From a virus, in the IMG/VR virus record IMGVR_UViG_3300042691_042003, positions 1-64,000 of that record: a stretch of DNA of 64,000 nt; one strand, written 5' to 3'. A program made the translations under genes and the position numbers. The notes beneath the pieces are model-generated. The model searched no databases, was not told where the DNA came from, and saw nothing but the letters and a program-made list of their open reading frames with translations. Position 1 is the first letter of the stretch, and each line of letters opens with the position of its first letter. Below, piece by piece: positions 37,801 through 47,258 of the stretch.

Positions 37801-39651
37801 TTTTCATGCGTCCTTACATATTCTAATGCAGGAACTCAAATGACTTTTTTAAAAAATGATAAATGGAAAAATTTAACCTTAGTTATTCAATCAGAATTAA
37901 GAGATCCTATACTTCTTTCATATAATGCTGGAGGTACTTCTCATAATTTTATAGATAGATCATCTTTATATACGTTAAATCATAAAATAGGATCTACTGC
38001 TTCTACTTTAGATTATATTGATACTAATTTATCTGGTACTATTTATAAATGGGAATGGCAACCTTCTCCTCAAAGATGGAAAATTTACGGGAAAGCCGAT
38101 TTAAATGGAAATCTTCCTAATTTTAAAAAAGAATTAGTTCTTAACGAAAACGGTACATATAATGATGTAAGGCTAAAAAATCCTCAAGGAAGAATTATAG
38201 ATATAACTCAAATTTCAGAAGTTACTGAATCGACTTTCTTATGTTCTCTTAATTTTTTAGGAATCCCTGATTTAAATGACAATTCTCCAGATAATCTAGA
38301 AATAGAAGATGGTCAATTTAAACAAATTCCTTCTACTTGGCAACAGAGTAGTTCTGTTACTTCAGGTATAGGAGGTGAAATAGTTGCTCTTATATCATCT
38401 ACTCCAATACACTTAGGAGGTGGATATAATGCTTATCTACCTATAACCGAAGAAATTTCTTTTGCTACTTTAGCTGATAAAATAAATAGAGGAGATCCAG
38501 AAATAAAGTATGTGAATGTTGATGAAAATGGATCTATCACTTTTAATGATTATGTAGTAGAATTAAGTAAACCTGATTTCTTAATGAAAGGAACCTATTT
38601 AAATGTTATTCCTTATAGAGAAAAACCTTCGAAATTAAGAACCGTTTCTAAAACTATTGGATATGAAATCTCTGCTCTTCCGAGGATGAGTGTTAATGAA
38701 ATTTCTAGATATCGTGGATATTATAATCCTAAATGGAGAGATTTAATTAAGTTTATAGATACAGAAGAAATAAAAAATATGAAGGATATTAACGGCAATC
38801 ATCTTACGTATAATAATATCCAAATATTAACGGATGAAGGTTATGTAAAAGATTCGAATATTTTAACTCTTAAGAATTATTATTTTAATAAGGTTAATGT
38901 AGAATCACCTACAATTCTTCTTCGAAGTGATACAAAAATAGGAACCGTTTTCCCTATTTTAGGTGAAATAGCAATAGATTATAAAGATATTTTCCTTTTT
39001 AAATCTAATTGGGACACTTCTTATTATACAAAAAATACTTCTTCTACTACACAGGTTTCCGTTATAGGGGCTAGGGATCCTAAAGAAAATAAATCTTTTT
39101 TTGGATCTAAAATTATTTCTATGCCTTCTCAAATAAACTTGGAAAAATTTCCAGAAGGAGTTATAAGTGAGGTAGATCTACAATCCCCGGAAAAGATTAA
39201 AAAAATTCCTCAAAATATTACGTTTTCTATTAAAAGTAAAAAAGAATCAAAAACTTTAACTATTAATGTTTTTTCTTCTCTTGCTTTAGAAAATTTTTTA
39301 ATATCTGATGGATTTGGTACTGAATTTTATAAGTATATTGATCCAAATTATTCATTCGGAAGTAGAAATCAAGAAGACGACATTAAAAGTTACATATCGG
39401 AAAATATAACAGAAAGATATGTGGTAAAAGATATTATATTTTGGGAAAAATATCCAAAAAGAGGAGAGAATTTACCTAAAATAGAATATAATCTATCAGA
39501 TGAACAAAAGGTTAAAGCAGGATATGTTAAAACTAAAAATTTCCAAACTATTTTTAGAAATCCTGATGACCTAGATTTTAAATTGATATATAATATACCA
39601 CAAGATAGAATATATTCAGTGGCATTTACCGTCATTTTAGAGAAAAAATAA
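34810..39651 (+). CDS. Very large virion protein (1613 residues)
   Basis: 1613 residues, no family recognised. Rich in Asp, Asn, Ser, Tyr and beta-type sequence; several aromatic-rich segments (SPLWVEKDSIPDYFVIFKLD near residue 135; YKWEWQPSPQRWKIYGKAD near 1080). No signal peptide, membrane segment or coiled coil. Lies between two other giant baseplate or fibre genes. Start chosen at 34810 (MAVILKRTSFG); an out-of-frame ATG at 34805 is just upstream. Likely a peripheral baseplate or fibre-base protein. Confidence 0.75.
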   Translation: MAVILKRTSFGLIRTNPKLTTNIKIVADSKNQVFLESIDADPLLTKSIYKGFEVTGGSYQNDLRRFYSQGTLPLPKSIAYKVYEKDKSLEVKNRYKDQYDFTYAMGMQPKNSRIYSEEFSLFSPLWVEKDSIPDYFVIFKLDGPVTLDYNSYPSSFNLDSSKELNNLIVNPTYFFNNFLKDSKIIKTFSLKDDSFIGKYIRDYVNDELFPEASLYASLDKQNLSYWNGISYDQGGFCKKGENIYKEYTIVDKTITESDDFITMGFYRNSVVHPNILNIEFLFDDEDQEKYKFSRYFGLYVSEAELGKFEIDGNRLFLDKDNEESQLPKPIKNNVGYLDETRNQLQANKRGIKVYPKLSIGGTSIYQGRLIEWSEVQSPRFPYIKDVNGNFYSINQTNDWNSYTSLTGGTGIIDNRYLRIKNQKINWKNFSGMTQPIGYVDYLKTDKRGRPSFSFKVESKITDGDQIRIQLTDWTDPNQIDEINYHTIVADSSLSAGTSNGLVFSTKGTLQQVAFSISKCINNIQEITRENKIFSSISIGNRVIVFCRVDSENWNKIKYSLFSTSFTFPWSLPNKNISIEQKTYLPSPIETSVLISGKYYESNFTGGNDKPNTRFVINSEDLDDFYDFIDPIYVKTNLGFDTIGDYSMYLDEPIYNERGIIIGFNNLEKYLVLETKNKEDIVFYSSKKISLFQSLKNSLGFLTIFPIRDFDFDFRDTTYVKDSDSSLTDFNNWYKGSTSYGPTATFSYATIGVTAQRFIKQISADDSDFVVSGKFSSIKGIQATEVSDKKITLVNEYDRLKENDISEIALSSRVVPFINKWVYDNESVDIRENPYRLNVDQAFGYSNFSPSFEEVKRNPKFFTHEWYYLQKYPPYMSFEQKLNSYSYFDEDLNFPNIPFPGTLGSTSTYNTLTGSTGNLLSIKEDYFLSYFTRETIGGSAIPRDFKYSIFEYGDDINFSETLFRGVKVILKDRTEFSDINFNIPSLNFVSNPIYNGYKFSCVLTYSNAGTQMTFLKNDKWKNLTLVIQSELRDPILLSYNAGGTSHNFIDRSSLYTLNHKIGSTASTLDYIDTNLSGTIYKWEWQPSPQRWKIYGKADLNGNLPNFKKELVLNENGTYNDVRLKNPQGRIIDITQISEVTESTFLCSLNFLGIPDLNDNSPDNLEIEDGQFKQIPSTWQQSSSVTSGIGGEIVALISSTPIHLGGGYNAYLPITEEISFATLADKINRGDPEIKYVNVDENGSITFNDYVVELSKPDFLMKGTYLNVIPYREKPSKLRTVSKTIGYEISALPRMSVNEISRYRGYYNPKWRDLIKFIDTEEIKNMKDINGNHLTYNNIQILTDEGYVKDSNILTLKNYYFNKVNVESPTILLRSDTKIGTVFPILGEIAIDYKDIFLFKSNWDTSYYTKNTSSTTQVSVIGARDPKENKSFFGSKIISMPSQINLEKFPEGVISEVDLQSPEKIKKIPQNITFSIKSKKESKTLTINVFSSLALENFLISDGFGTEFYKYIDPNYSFGSRNQEDDIKSYISENITERYVVKDIIFWEKYPKRGENLPKIEYNLSDEQKVKAGYVKTKNFQTIFRNPDDLDFKLIYNIPQDRIYSVAFTVILEKK

Positions 39652-39663
39652 AAATATTTTTCA

Positions 39664-42600
39664 ATGCCAATAGCTATTAAAGAGTTTTTACTTTCCGATT
39701 CCATATCGGAATTATCAGAAAAACTAAATTTTAATTTTGATCAAATTGTATTAGCAGGAGGAGGACCTCCTGGACCTATAGGACCTCAAGGAGTAGCTGG
39801 TGTAGCTGGTCCTCAAGGAAAAAGAGGAGATCATTGGTTTGTTGGTGCAACAACTATTGGATTAACGGCAGATCATGATGGATCTAGCGATTTAAAAGTT
39901 CAAGATTTATTTTTAGATTCAGACGGAAATGTTTTAAAATATTTTGAAATTAGTGGTTCTACTGGATGGACTTCTACAGGTATTAATTTAAAAGGTCCTC
40001 AAGGAGTTGAAGGTGTTACCGGCGGTTCTTTCGAATGGAAAATTTATTTAGCCTCTACTGCAGGTAATGTTGTTAGTACTAATGGATTTTATGGTCCAGA
40101 TTTTAATCCTGGAACAGATAATAACGATATTAATTTTGCAATACCTACTTCTACATATAAGAATTCTATATTTTTAGGAGATCCAAATTGGTCTTATTCT
40201 TACTTAGAAGAATTCGGAACTAATCCTTATCAATCTAATGCTGCTGGATCTTCTGCTTATGTTCCGAAATTAACAATAGTACAAAAAGAGGTTAATAGTG
40301 TAGGAGTAAATGGTTTATCCTTTGGTGCTTATGGATTAACTTCAGGGATAGGTTTACAAGAAGTATATGGGGATACGACTTCACTTACCGATTCTTATTC
40401 ATTTGTTAATGCTGGTTTTATGACCGAACCTTTAGGAGCTGGATCTCATAAAACGAAATGGAGACTTTTTTCTCCTAGAGTTCCTCTAGAAATAAGAGCC
40501 GGTGATGAAATTTCATCAGGAAGTAATGTCCTTCCTTCTTCTATGAGATTAATATCGGATGAAATTGTTATTAGAAATTATAACTTAAAAAATAGTATAA
40601 AAATAAAACCTCCTTTATCTGTTAATGATCCGGACAGGATAGTAGGAACTGTAAGAGAACTATCTATTAATTCATGGGCAGAATTATTATCTTTTAGTGA
40701 CAGTGCAAATAATAACATATATTCATATATAGCCTTACAGAATGAACCAGGCGGAATTGCTCAAATGGTTCAACATTCTCATGGAAATGTAGTTATAGGT
40801 CCTACAGTAGGACCGGTTTTAAATGGAGATAGGCCTTATTCAGGATCACCTGGTTCGGTTTTAGGTGTAGGATCTCCTCAGGCTTTAGCTATAGTTAGAG
40901 ATATAACACAACCTGATACTATAGATGCTGCAGTTAGATTCATATATCCTTCGGAATTTAGAAGTTTTGCTGGGATTTCAGGAAGAAGAATCGATAAGAT
41001 AAAATCTACATGGATTGGATCTATAGTACCAGTAAGAACAAAAACAACATCTGCATGGCCAGATTTAGATTATATGGTTATCTCTTCCGGATTAGGTTCT
41101 GGGTTTATTTCAGGAGTTACAGCTGGAGGTAGAATAGGAATTACTAATACTGTTTTACATGGAGATGGTAATAAAGGATATGTTCCTCAGCATGCTTTTC
41201 ATGTATCAATAATTAAAGATAAATGGACAACTTCTGCTGGCTGGTTAGGTGATACGTCTATGAAAACTGGACCTACAGGAGAACTAGATTTTTTCTTTGC
41301 CGGTTTTGATGTTGCTAATATTCAATCATTATCCGAAGCTAGCGATTCTACAAAGAGAAGAGGAGTAGGAATAGGATTTGCTGCTAAAGAATTTGTTGAT
41401 GTTGTAGGTTCAACTTCTCTATTAGCTGTAATACAAACCTATTATAAAGGAGATTCTCCTCACGGTTCTGCTGATACTGATAATTCTGCTTTTACAGCAC
41501 CTTTTGCTCAAGGATATGGAACTCCAAATCTTTATTTACAACCATATAATACTCCTAATAATTGGGGAGATGAAAGCGGTAATGTTGCTATAGGTTTCGT
41601 TCCTAATAGCGTTTATGATCCTGGATATCCTTCGGCTCCTGGTTCAACATTTGCTTATTATAGAGGACATTATCCATTTTCGAAACTTTCTATTAATGGA
41701 TCTATTACTATAGCCGGGAAAACTAGCGGGTTTCATACTCAATTTGTAACTAGACCTAAAAATGGTATATTAGTAGAAGGACCAATTATTGGAGGTAGGG
41801 GATCTACTTACTCAGCAAAACAATACGGTAATTCTTGGTTTGGAGGTGCAGAATTTTTAAATGCAAATCCTGCTCTTCCTTACGGATTAGGTGTTCAAAA
41901 TATTAATGCTTCTTTTGATAAGCTAGTTATGGCAGGGAATTATACTACAAAGTATAGCGGATATCCTTCACCTTTCCCTGAATATTCTTTTTCGGACATG
42001 AGAACCGGTATACGAATGAAATATACAGGGACTTATAATTCAATGGAATATAATAGTCCTGATTTTGGATTTAGTACTAATAGAAATACTTTACTTACTC
42101 CTTATTCAGGGAGAGGAGGTGTAGGTCAACTTGTTGCTGGTCCTCATCATCAGCTTAATGATTTTACTCAAATCCCTTATATGATTGGTGGTCCTGGATT
42201 TACTGCTTCTAAAGTAGTTGCTGAATGGGCTTCTAGTGGAGATCTAATGCGAGGATATAGAACAAGACAGGGTGGAGCAGGCGATTCGACTTTGAACGCA
42301 GGACCTGATCCGGTTTTAGGTTGGGTATTTCCTGCAATTGGATATGAAAATAATACCGAATATTCTTCTTTAAAAATAACAGATACAATAAGTAAAGAAA
42401 TACTATATAAAGATGTTAGTGATTTAGAAAAAAGATATGTATTTTTTAATGTTGATACAGCAGGTGGTTGGGATCATGTTCCTGCAGGATCGTCTATTGG
42501 AGAAAGAGGAGGATTAAGATTTAGAGGTATTTATTATAAAATCCCTACTAATAAATCAATATGCTATCTAAGATCACCGGGAACTTATTATGGACAATAT

Positions 42601-43713
42601 TATGATCTCGTAAATACTAATGGTAGATTAATAAGAATAAGCAATGCTCAATCTTTATTCTATTTAAATGGATTTACATGGGAAGGGAAAGAAATCCCTG
42701 CTCAAATAGCTCATAGAGAAAGAGCAAAAAGATTTGATTTAACTTCATCAGAACCTACTTCTGCTACTACTACTATAATTCCTATGAAATGGGATTGGAA
42801 TAATATGAATCCAGATGGTAATGGAGCTAGAAGTAGAGAAGCTATGAAAAGATTTAATTATTATTGGCCTAGTAATTTTGCTTATTTTGATGATGGTCAT
42901 TATTACGGCCAAGAATTTACTCTTATAACTGGTGATATGAGTTCAAATAATTCTCTTTATTTAGATGGAACTCCTCCTAGTGAAGGATTTATGAAAAAAT
43001 GGGAATATTTTACTATTAATAATAACTATACTATTAGTGCTGCAGCTCCTGAAGGGAATAGAACTTTACAGGTTGAAGAAGTTTCCGAAGGAAATTTAGA
43101 TCCTTCGACTCCTGAACCATATAAATCTTATTCTCAAGGAGGTGCTGTTGGATGGAATAATAACGATAGAATATTAAAAGTAAAATCTAAAATAGTTTTA
43201 CCTTTAGCTGCGGATTCCGAGAGATTAGCTCCTGGAACTCCTTGGGGACCTTATGATTTTAATGAAAAAAGATCTATTATTTCTCCTGCAAACAATATTC
43301 CTACAGGAATTAATGAATTAGGAAGTTCGATAGAAAGATCTTCGATTGCAGGTAATAAATTAGGAACTACTATAAAATCTAATACGGTTTATAAATTTGT
43401 ATGGCTTCCTGGGGATTGGCAAATGGAAGATTTTATTTCATATAGAAATTCGGTTCCTACTAATCCAGGAGGTTTAGATGGGAGATATAGATATTTCACA
43501 AAGGATAGTAATGCTGGTACTAATAATAGAACTGTTCCAGATTATTTAATAACTGGTATCGACGGTCCAAAAAACGATGCTATAGGAGATCCTGCGTTAT
43601 ATGATCATTCAGGTGCCTGGGTTTGTATAGGAATGGAAAGATTAGTTAGAAGAAATTTCTTCGATTATGGAGCAGTAAATCCTATAGTTAAATTTGCTGA
43701 TTGGGATTTTTAA
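39664..43713 (+). CDS. Tail fibre protein with short collagen-like segment
   Basis: 1349 residues. Residues 1-30 include LSDSISELSEKLNFNFDQI, similar to the start of the protein at 28528. Residues 33-56 are collagen-like (GGGPPGPIGPQGVAGVAGPQ), with a second GPQGVEGVTGG near 112-122. The rest is a long beta-rich, Gly/Tyr/Asn-rich sequence typical of receptor-binding fibres. Unlike the first fibre in the window, these Gly-X-Y triplets use Pro/Gln/Val instead of Thr. No intramolecular chaperone recognised. The stop is two bases before the next gene's ATG. Confidence 0.75.
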   Translation: MPIAIKEFLLSDSISELSEKLNFNFDQIVLAGGGPPGPIGPQGVAGVAGPQGKRGDHWFVGATTIGLTADHDGSSDLKVQDLFLDSDGNVLKYFEISGSTGWTSTGINLKGPQGVEGVTGGSFEWKIYLASTAGNVVSTNGFYGPDFNPGTDNNDINFAIPTSTYKNSIFLGDPNWSYSYLEEFGTNPYQSNAAGSSAYVPKLTIVQKEVNSVGVNGLSFGAYGLTSGIGLQEVYGDTTSLTDSYSFVNAGFMTEPLGAGSHKTKWRLFSPRVPLEIRAGDEISSGSNVLPSSMRLISDEIVIRNYNLKNSIKIKPPLSVNDPDRIVGTVRELSINSWAELLSFSDSANNNIYSYIALQNEPGGIAQMVQHSHGNVVIGPTVGPVLNGDRPYSGSPGSVLGVGSPQALAIVRDITQPDTIDAAVRFIYPSEFRSFAGISGRRIDKIKSTWIGSIVPVRTKTTSAWPDLDYMVISSGLGSGFISGVTAGGRIGITNTVLHGDGNKGYVPQHAFHVSIIKDKWTTSAGWLGDTSMKTGPTGELDFFFAGFDVANIQSLSEASDSTKRRGVGIGFAAKEFVDVVGSTSLLAVIQTYYKGDSPHGSADTDNSAFTAPFAQGYGTPNLYLQPYNTPNNWGDESGNVAIGFVPNSVYDPGYPSAPGSTFAYYRGHYPFSKLSINGSITIAGKTSGFHTQFVTRPKNGILVEGPIIGGRGSTYSAKQYGNSWFGGAEFLNANPALPYGLGVQNINASFDKLVMAGNYTTKYSGYPSPFPEYSFSDMRTGIRMKYTGTYNSMEYNSPDFGFSTNRNTLLTPYSGRGGVGQLVAGPHHQLNDFTQIPYMIGGPGFTASKVVAEWASSGDLMRGYRTRQGGAGDSTLNAGPDPVLGWVFPAIGYENNTEYSSLKITDTISKEILYKDVSDLEKRYVFFNVDTAGGWDHVPAGSSIGERGGLRFRGIYYKIPTNKSICYLRSPGTYYGQYYDLVNTNGRLIRISNAQSLFYLNGFTWEGKEIPAQIAHRERAKRFDLTSSEPTSATTTIIPMKWDWNNMNPDGNGARSREAMKRFNYYWPSNFAYFDDGHYYGQEFTLITGDMSSNNSLYLDGTPPSEGFMKKWEYFTINNNYTISAAAPEGNRTLQVEEVSEGNLDPSTPEPYKSYSQGGAVGWNNNDRILKVKSKIVLPLAADSERLAPGTPWGPYDFNEKRSIISPANNIPTGINELGSSIERSSIAGNKLGTTIKSNTVYKFVWLPGDWQMEDFISYRNSVPTNPGGLDGRYRYFTKDSNAGTNNRTVPDYLITGIDGPKNDAIGDPALYDHSGAWVCIGMERLVRRNFFDYGAVNPIVKFADWDF

Positions 43714-43714
43714 T

Positions 43715-44500
43715 ATGAAAAATTTTAAAGATTATATTTCTTGGGTTTTATCTCTTATTTTAATTATACTTCTTCTTCATCAATGTGATAGAATAGGAGA
43801 TTTAAAAGAAGAGACTAAAATACAAAAACAGAATCAAAAAGCTATTCTTGATTCTGTTAGAATTGTTAAGAATCGATTTGGAGAAGATATTTCTGTAAAG
43901 AATGTTCTCATTGCAGATAATAAAGAGCTAAAGACAATAAATAAATCTCTCTCTGAAGATCTAAAAAAGCTAGAAGGTAAAGTAAAGTACATATCATCAA
44001 TCGTAACAGAAATAAAAAATAGCGAACCTATTGTAATAAGCAACACAATTAGAGAACTTCCTGATGGAACAAGAGAACTTGCTTGGAATTATGAAAAGAG
44101 CTTCGATTCAACTAATTCAAGAATTCTAGAAGGAAATTCTAAATTTAGAATTGATACAATAGGAGGAAAAGTAGAAATTATAGATAAAGGAACTACAATT
44201 TCTCGAGATGAAATAAAAATAAAGCTAACAACAGGATTAACAGAGCTAGATAAATCTTATCAAATATATGTTAAAACCGATTATCCGGGAGTTACTTTTC
44301 CGAAAATAGATGGATCAGTTTTAGATAAATCTATGTTTGTAAAAGAAAAACAACCTACTTTTGTTATAGGTCCTTCTATTAGTGCAGGAATGACTCTTAA
44401 CCCTCTTACTTTACAACCTCAACCTTATGTTGGAGGAGGTCTTAGTTGCACTTTTAACGTTAATAAATATATTAGAAAGATAAAGAATTTCTTTAAATAA
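43715..44500 (+). CDS. Inner-membrane-anchored coiled-coil protein, spanin-like candidate
   Basis: 261 residues from the ATG at 43715; a longer frame from 43694 lies inside the upstream gene and has no ATG. Residues 8-24 are one hydrophobic helix (ISWVLSLILIILLL), N-terminus inside; residues 27-105 are charged coiled coil (LKEETKIQKQNQKAILDSVR, LKTINKSLSEDLKKLEGKV). The C-terminus (FVIGPSISAGMTLNPLTLQP, PYVGGGLSCTFN) is beta-rich, like ends of outer-membrane-facing proteins in Bacteroidota phages. One membrane helix plus periplasmic coiled coil fits an inner-membrane spanin that helps lysis, but a virion-anchoring role is possible. No lysin or holin gene was recognised beside it. Confidence 0.55.
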   Translation: MKNFKDYISWVLSLILIILLLHQCDRIGDLKEETKIQKQNQKAILDSVRIVKNRFGEDISVKNVLIADNKELKTINKSLSEDLKKLEGKVKYISSIVTEIKNSEPIVISNTIRELPDGTRELAWNYEKSFDSTNSRILEGNSKFRIDTIGGKVEIIDKGTTISRDEIKIKLTTGLTELDKSYQIYVKTDYPGVTFPKIDGSVLDKSMFVKEKQPTFVIGPSISAGMTLNPLTLQPQPYVGGGLSCTFNVNKYIRKIKNFFK

Positions 44501-46689
44501 TGGCTACTACTTCTAAATTTGTACAACTTAGTTCTTCAGTTTTATTAGAATATATTTATGCAGATCAAAATGCAATAAATACTGCAGGAAATCCTTATAG
44601 ATTAAATACTGATGATAATCCTATTTGGAGAACAAAAAACGATCATAATAAAGAAGATATTATTTTTAATGGAGATTCTGCAAAAAGAATAGAATTAGGT
44701 TTACCTATAGGAACTGGTAATGTTAGAGATAGATCTTATGCGTATATAGATCCTTATCGATTAGCACTTCTTGATATCGATAAAGTTACATTTTACAACG
44801 ATTTCGATTCTTCTCTTGATAATACTTCTTCTCTTCCTATTACATTTAACAATATTCAGGCTCCTGTTTATGATACAATTAAGCTTCATTTAGTTCAAGG
44901 TTTTAATTTTGAACAATATACAGGATTAGTTTTTAATATTAAAGTTAAAGATAAAAAAGGAAAAAATATTAATCTCCTTAATTTAGCTTATAATAAATCG
45001 GATTCTTTTGAGGTAAATAATCCTGCATCTTTCTTTTTTGCCGGAAAAGTTTATGATACGTATCTTGAAGTAAGAGTTCTTTCTCTCTATAATTTAATTT
45101 ATGATTATTGGGTTGGAGGGATTGATCCGGATTCTGTAGTTTATAAAATAACTAGAGGAGAAGGAATACAAAAAGAACAATTAATACAAATTAATTTTTC
45201 TTGGATTAGAGATAGAAAGGTAGTAGACGATCAGGAATATGTTTATCCTTATGATATCGTATCAGTAGATATTCCTCCTCAAGATCAATTTGAATCTATA
45301 GCTGCTAAAATTCAAGAATCTGAAGAATTTGATTATATTGAATTTTATGCAACTTACAAAGGAAATATTATAGATAATTTTATTACAGGATTAAATCAAA
45401 ATGGATATGATTATATTATTCTTCATGATTTAATTCTTTCCGAATATATTTACGATCCTACGGGAGCAACTTATTATTGGCAAAAAACCGACGAATTACA
45501 GCTATCTCAAACTTCAGAATATGATTTACCTAATAGATTTAGACCTGTAATAAAAAATGGATCCGCTATAGCTTTTAAAATAGATTATACGGTTAGGCTT
45601 TATAATAGGGAAGATAATTCTCAAATTTGGAAAACATCTTCTATGATTTCTTATTCTGCTGCTAAGTACGGTAAGAAACTTTTACAGATAAATTTAGGAG
45701 ATAATCCTGTACAATCTATAATTTATAATAAAAGTTTTATAAAAGAAGTTAAAATTAATAGAATAACCGAACCGGTTTTAGATAATTTCAGATATATCAC
45801 TTCTTTTATTAATAATACTCAAGTTTCTGTTTCGGTAGATAATACTACTGATAGCGAAAATTTTGTAACTTCTAATAATCCTAATATCTATCCGAATGGT
45901 CTTGCTAGAGTTTTAATTTCCGATTCGATAACTTATCTTAAGTTCTCTATATACACTAAGGATAAATCAGAGACTAATGTCCCTCTTAATCTTTCAGGAT
46001 TAGGAAAACTTCTTATTTCTTTCACTTCGGATACAGGAGAAAGTTTAGATATATATGAAACTCCTAGTCAAACTACATCTAAAACTTCAGGAGAGGTAGT
46101 TTTCAGATTAACTAAATCCGAATCTACTACTGTAAGTAATTATAAAGAAAAACAATTTAAGATTTATCTTATAAACGATAAAAATGAAAAAACATTTTTA
46201 TACGGTGGAAGATTTTATAATCAAAAGGAATGGGTAAAATTAGCAGAATCGGATAGAATTACACTTTTAGAAAAAAATGTTACCGATTTAACAACAGACA
46301 ATTCTAATTTAAATAGTACGATAGTTACTCAATCAGAAAGGATTAATAGTCTTACTCAACAGATGAATCAGCTTCTCACGGAAGATGCAAAAGAGACAGT
46401 AGTTCTCAATATACAAAAAGATACAATTAATGATTTAACTAAACAAGTTAATGAATTAACTGCTAAACTTGATGTTGCTAATTCTAGATTAAATTCTTCT
46501 CAGGGATTAGTTAATAATTTAAGAATAAAGCTAAACAATCAACAAACTTTAAATGCCTCTTTATCTCAACAGTTAAATACATTTAAAACAACTTCTGAAA
46601 CTTTACAAGATCTATTAGAAGCTAATATGGGTAGTGTAAATAATACTAATGCTTCAACCTATAGTACAGGAAGTACTTCTTCTAATTAA
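44500..46689 (+). CDS. Virion protein with C-terminal coiled coil
   Basis: 729 residues. Beta-rich N-terminal 560 residues without recognised motif, then about residues 580-713 of continuous heptads (LTTDNSNLNSTIVTQSERIN, LTKQVNELTAKLDVANSRLN) and a Ser/Thr/Asn-rich tail. The coiled coil is Asn/Thr/Gln-rich like trimeric phage fibre stems. One-base overlap with the upstream gene, two bases to the next. Probably a fibre or collar-type structural protein. Confidence 0.65.
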   Translation: MATTSKFVQLSSSVLLEYIYADQNAINTAGNPYRLNTDDNPIWRTKNDHNKEDIIFNGDSAKRIELGLPIGTGNVRDRSYAYIDPYRLALLDIDKVTFYNDFDSSLDNTSSLPITFNNIQAPVYDTIKLHLVQGFNFEQYTGLVFNIKVKDKKGKNINLLNLAYNKSDSFEVNNPASFFFAGKVYDTYLEVRVLSLYNLIYDYWVGGIDPDSVVYKITRGEGIQKEQLIQINFSWIRDRKVVDDQEYVYPYDIVSVDIPPQDQFESIAAKIQESEEFDYIEFYATYKGNIIDNFITGLNQNGYDYIILHDLILSEYIYDPTGATYYWQKTDELQLSQTSEYDLPNRFRPVIKNGSAIAFKIDYTVRLYNREDNSQIWKTSSMISYSAAKYGKKLLQINLGDNPVQSIIYNKSFIKEVKINRITEPVLDNFRYITSFINNTQVSVSVDNTTDSENFVTSNNPNIYPNGLARVLISDSITYLKFSIYTKDKSETNVPLNLSGLGKLLISFTSDTGESLDIYETPSQTTSKTSGEVVFRLTKSESTTVSNYKEKQFKIYLINDKNEKTFLYGGRFYNQKEWVKLAESDRITLLEKNVTDLTTDNSNLNSTIVTQSERINSLTQQMNQLLTEDAKETVVLNIQKDTINDLTKQVNELTAKLDVANSRLNSSQGLVNNLRIKLNNQQTLNASLSQQLNTFKTTSETLQDLLEANMGSVNNTNASTYSTGSTSSN

Positions 46690-46691
46690 TT

Positions 46692-47258
46692 ATGATTTTA
46701 CAAAACAGAAACGATTTATTTAAGGTTGAATTACCTAAGATATTCATACCTAAAGATATTAAGGCTAGATATGAGCCTTATCTTTTTCGTATGCCTACTC
46801 CTATTACTGATGTTTCGGATTTAGTTAATTATTCTATACAATCTATTACAATTCCTAATTTTAATTTTCAACCAGTTGAACAGGTTAAACCTGGTTATTA
46901 CGATCAAGCAAAAGGAACTGTAAGAAAATGGAGACAATCACTTTCTCCTGAAATGTTGATAGATAGAACCTTTACTCTAACTTTCCAACTTCTTGATGGT
47001 AATGTTAATTATTGGATAATGTTAGAAACTTTCTTTCACTATTATTCTTATCAGACTACGGAACCTTATACTTGTGATATTCCTTTACGTATTTTTGACG
47101 CAGAAGGTTTCTGTATGTATTCTACAACTTTTAAGGATTGTCTTTTTACTGGCCTTAATCAATTTACTCTTTCTTATTCGGAAATAACTCCTGAATTTAG
47201 AACATTTGAGGCTAATTTCGCATTTAATGAAATCAAGATAGATTTCCAAACTCAATGA
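46692..47258 (+). CDS. Tail tube-like virion protein
   Basis: 188 residues. The sequence has the strand-loop pattern of tail-tube fold proteins: an N-terminal region with YSIQSITIPNFNFQPVEQVK, a central RTFTLTFQLLDGNVNYWIML, and a closing FRTFEANFAFNEIKIDFQTQ. T4 gp19 (tube) has 163 residues and gp54 320. I infer a tube-like or tube-initiator protein; the single-copy position far from a sheath gene makes it less likely to be the major tube. Stop and next ATG overlap as ATGA. Confidence 0.5.
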   Translation: MILQNRNDLFKVELPKIFIPKDIKARYEPYLFRMPTPITDVSDLVNYSIQSITIPNFNFQPVEQVKPGYYDQAKGTVRKWRQSLSPEMLIDRTFTLTFQLLDGNVNYWIMLETFFHYYSYQTTEPYTCDIPLRIFDAEGFCMYSTTFKDCLFTGLNQFTLSYSEITPEFRTFEANFAFNEIKIDFQTQ

